Under the pieces are notes generated by a model that saw only the letters and a program-made list of their open reading frames with translations, was not told the DNA's origin and made no database searches. From an uncultured bacterium (GTDB taxonomy: Bacteria > Verrucomicrobiota > Lentisphaeria > Oligosphaerales > Oligosphaeraceae), in the NCBI GenBank assembly GCA_900548225.1, contig URJM01000059.1:1-12775 (forward strand): a stretch of DNA of 12,775 nt. The letters run 5' to 3'. Positions 12,731 to 12,775 of the stretch are shown here, in pieces; within the stretch, counting starts at the first letter, position 1, and each line of letters starts with the position of its first letter. The translations under genes and the position numbers were made by a program.

Positions 12731-12775
12731 CACCGCACCACCACCGCACCACCACCGCACCACCACCGCACCACC
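12731..12775. repeat. 11-bp tandem repeat, running off the window
   Basis: The unit CACCACCACCG is repeated three full times, flanked by a partial copy on each side, and is cut by the window end. There is no spacer sequence, so it is not a CRISPR array. Copies are identical as far as seen. A period of 11 is not a multiple of three, so if translated it would cycle through HHHRTTTAPPP on this strand. No start or coding frame is visible. Confidence 0.9.

Noticed and set aside
12731..12775. CRISPR array
   Set aside because: The repeat unit is 11 bp and contiguous with no spacers.

Overview
The window reads as a chromosome segment from a member of the Lentisphaerota (Victivallis-like), probably an uncultured gut or host-associated bacterium. 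The strongest clue is the prepilin-like protein at the right end: its N-terminus has the FTLIE signal with Arg instead of Gly before the cleavage site and a C-terminal H-X9-DG motif, the form that is massively expanded in Lentisphaerota and their relatives. The GHL6-type glycosidase also fits that phylum. The assignment is an inference from protein style and was not tested by phylogeny.

Layout. (1) Positions 1-1634 form a poorly coding, compositionally mixed stretch of small orphan genes and gene remnants. It abuts the 3' end of a tRNA-Arg(CCG) gene, which is the usual insertion side for integrases. It holds a partial small gene on the left edge, a 108-aa orphan, a small gene cut by an in-frame TAG, a remnant with an in-frame TAA, and two remnant ends sharing an exact 18-bp repeat. 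I read it as a decayed mobile element or prophage. No integrase or structural phage gene is visible. (2) Positions 1924-3969 encode a large cytoplasmic glycoside hydrolase-like protein, followed by a terminator and a low-molecular-weight protein tyrosine phosphatase. (3) Positions 4566-5299 hold an orphan RelB/DinJ-like antitoxin, divergent from a strongly promoted phasin-like coiled-coil protein with a textbook terminator. (4) folC (+) converges on murF (-). murF lies 23 nt downstream of recA, which has a clear sigma70-type promoter. (5) A WbpP/WbpO-type pair (UDP-HexNAc 4-epimerase and UDP-HexNAc dehydrogenase) forms a tightly coupled operon, with a 20-bp hairpin between it and recA. (6) The prepilin-like gene sits at the right end with its own promoter and terminator. 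Beyond it an 11-bp tandem repeat runs off the window.

How the genes fit together. The central genes are housekeeping: folate polyglutamylation, peptidoglycan precursor synthesis, and recombination and repair. The sugar-nucleotide pair should supply UDP-N-acetylhexosaminuronic acid for a surface polysaccharide, and the tyrosine phosphatase could belong to such a pathway elsewhere in the genome. The glycosidase and prepilin-like protein match the polysaccharide-degrading, pseudopilin-rich lifestyle of the phylum. I did not find a clear new multi-gene system. The points most worth a second look are the relic region at the tRNA (duplicated gene ends, stop-interrupted reading frames), the cysteine-cluster glycosidase, the orphan antitoxin, the recA promoter region and the terminal 11-bp repeat.
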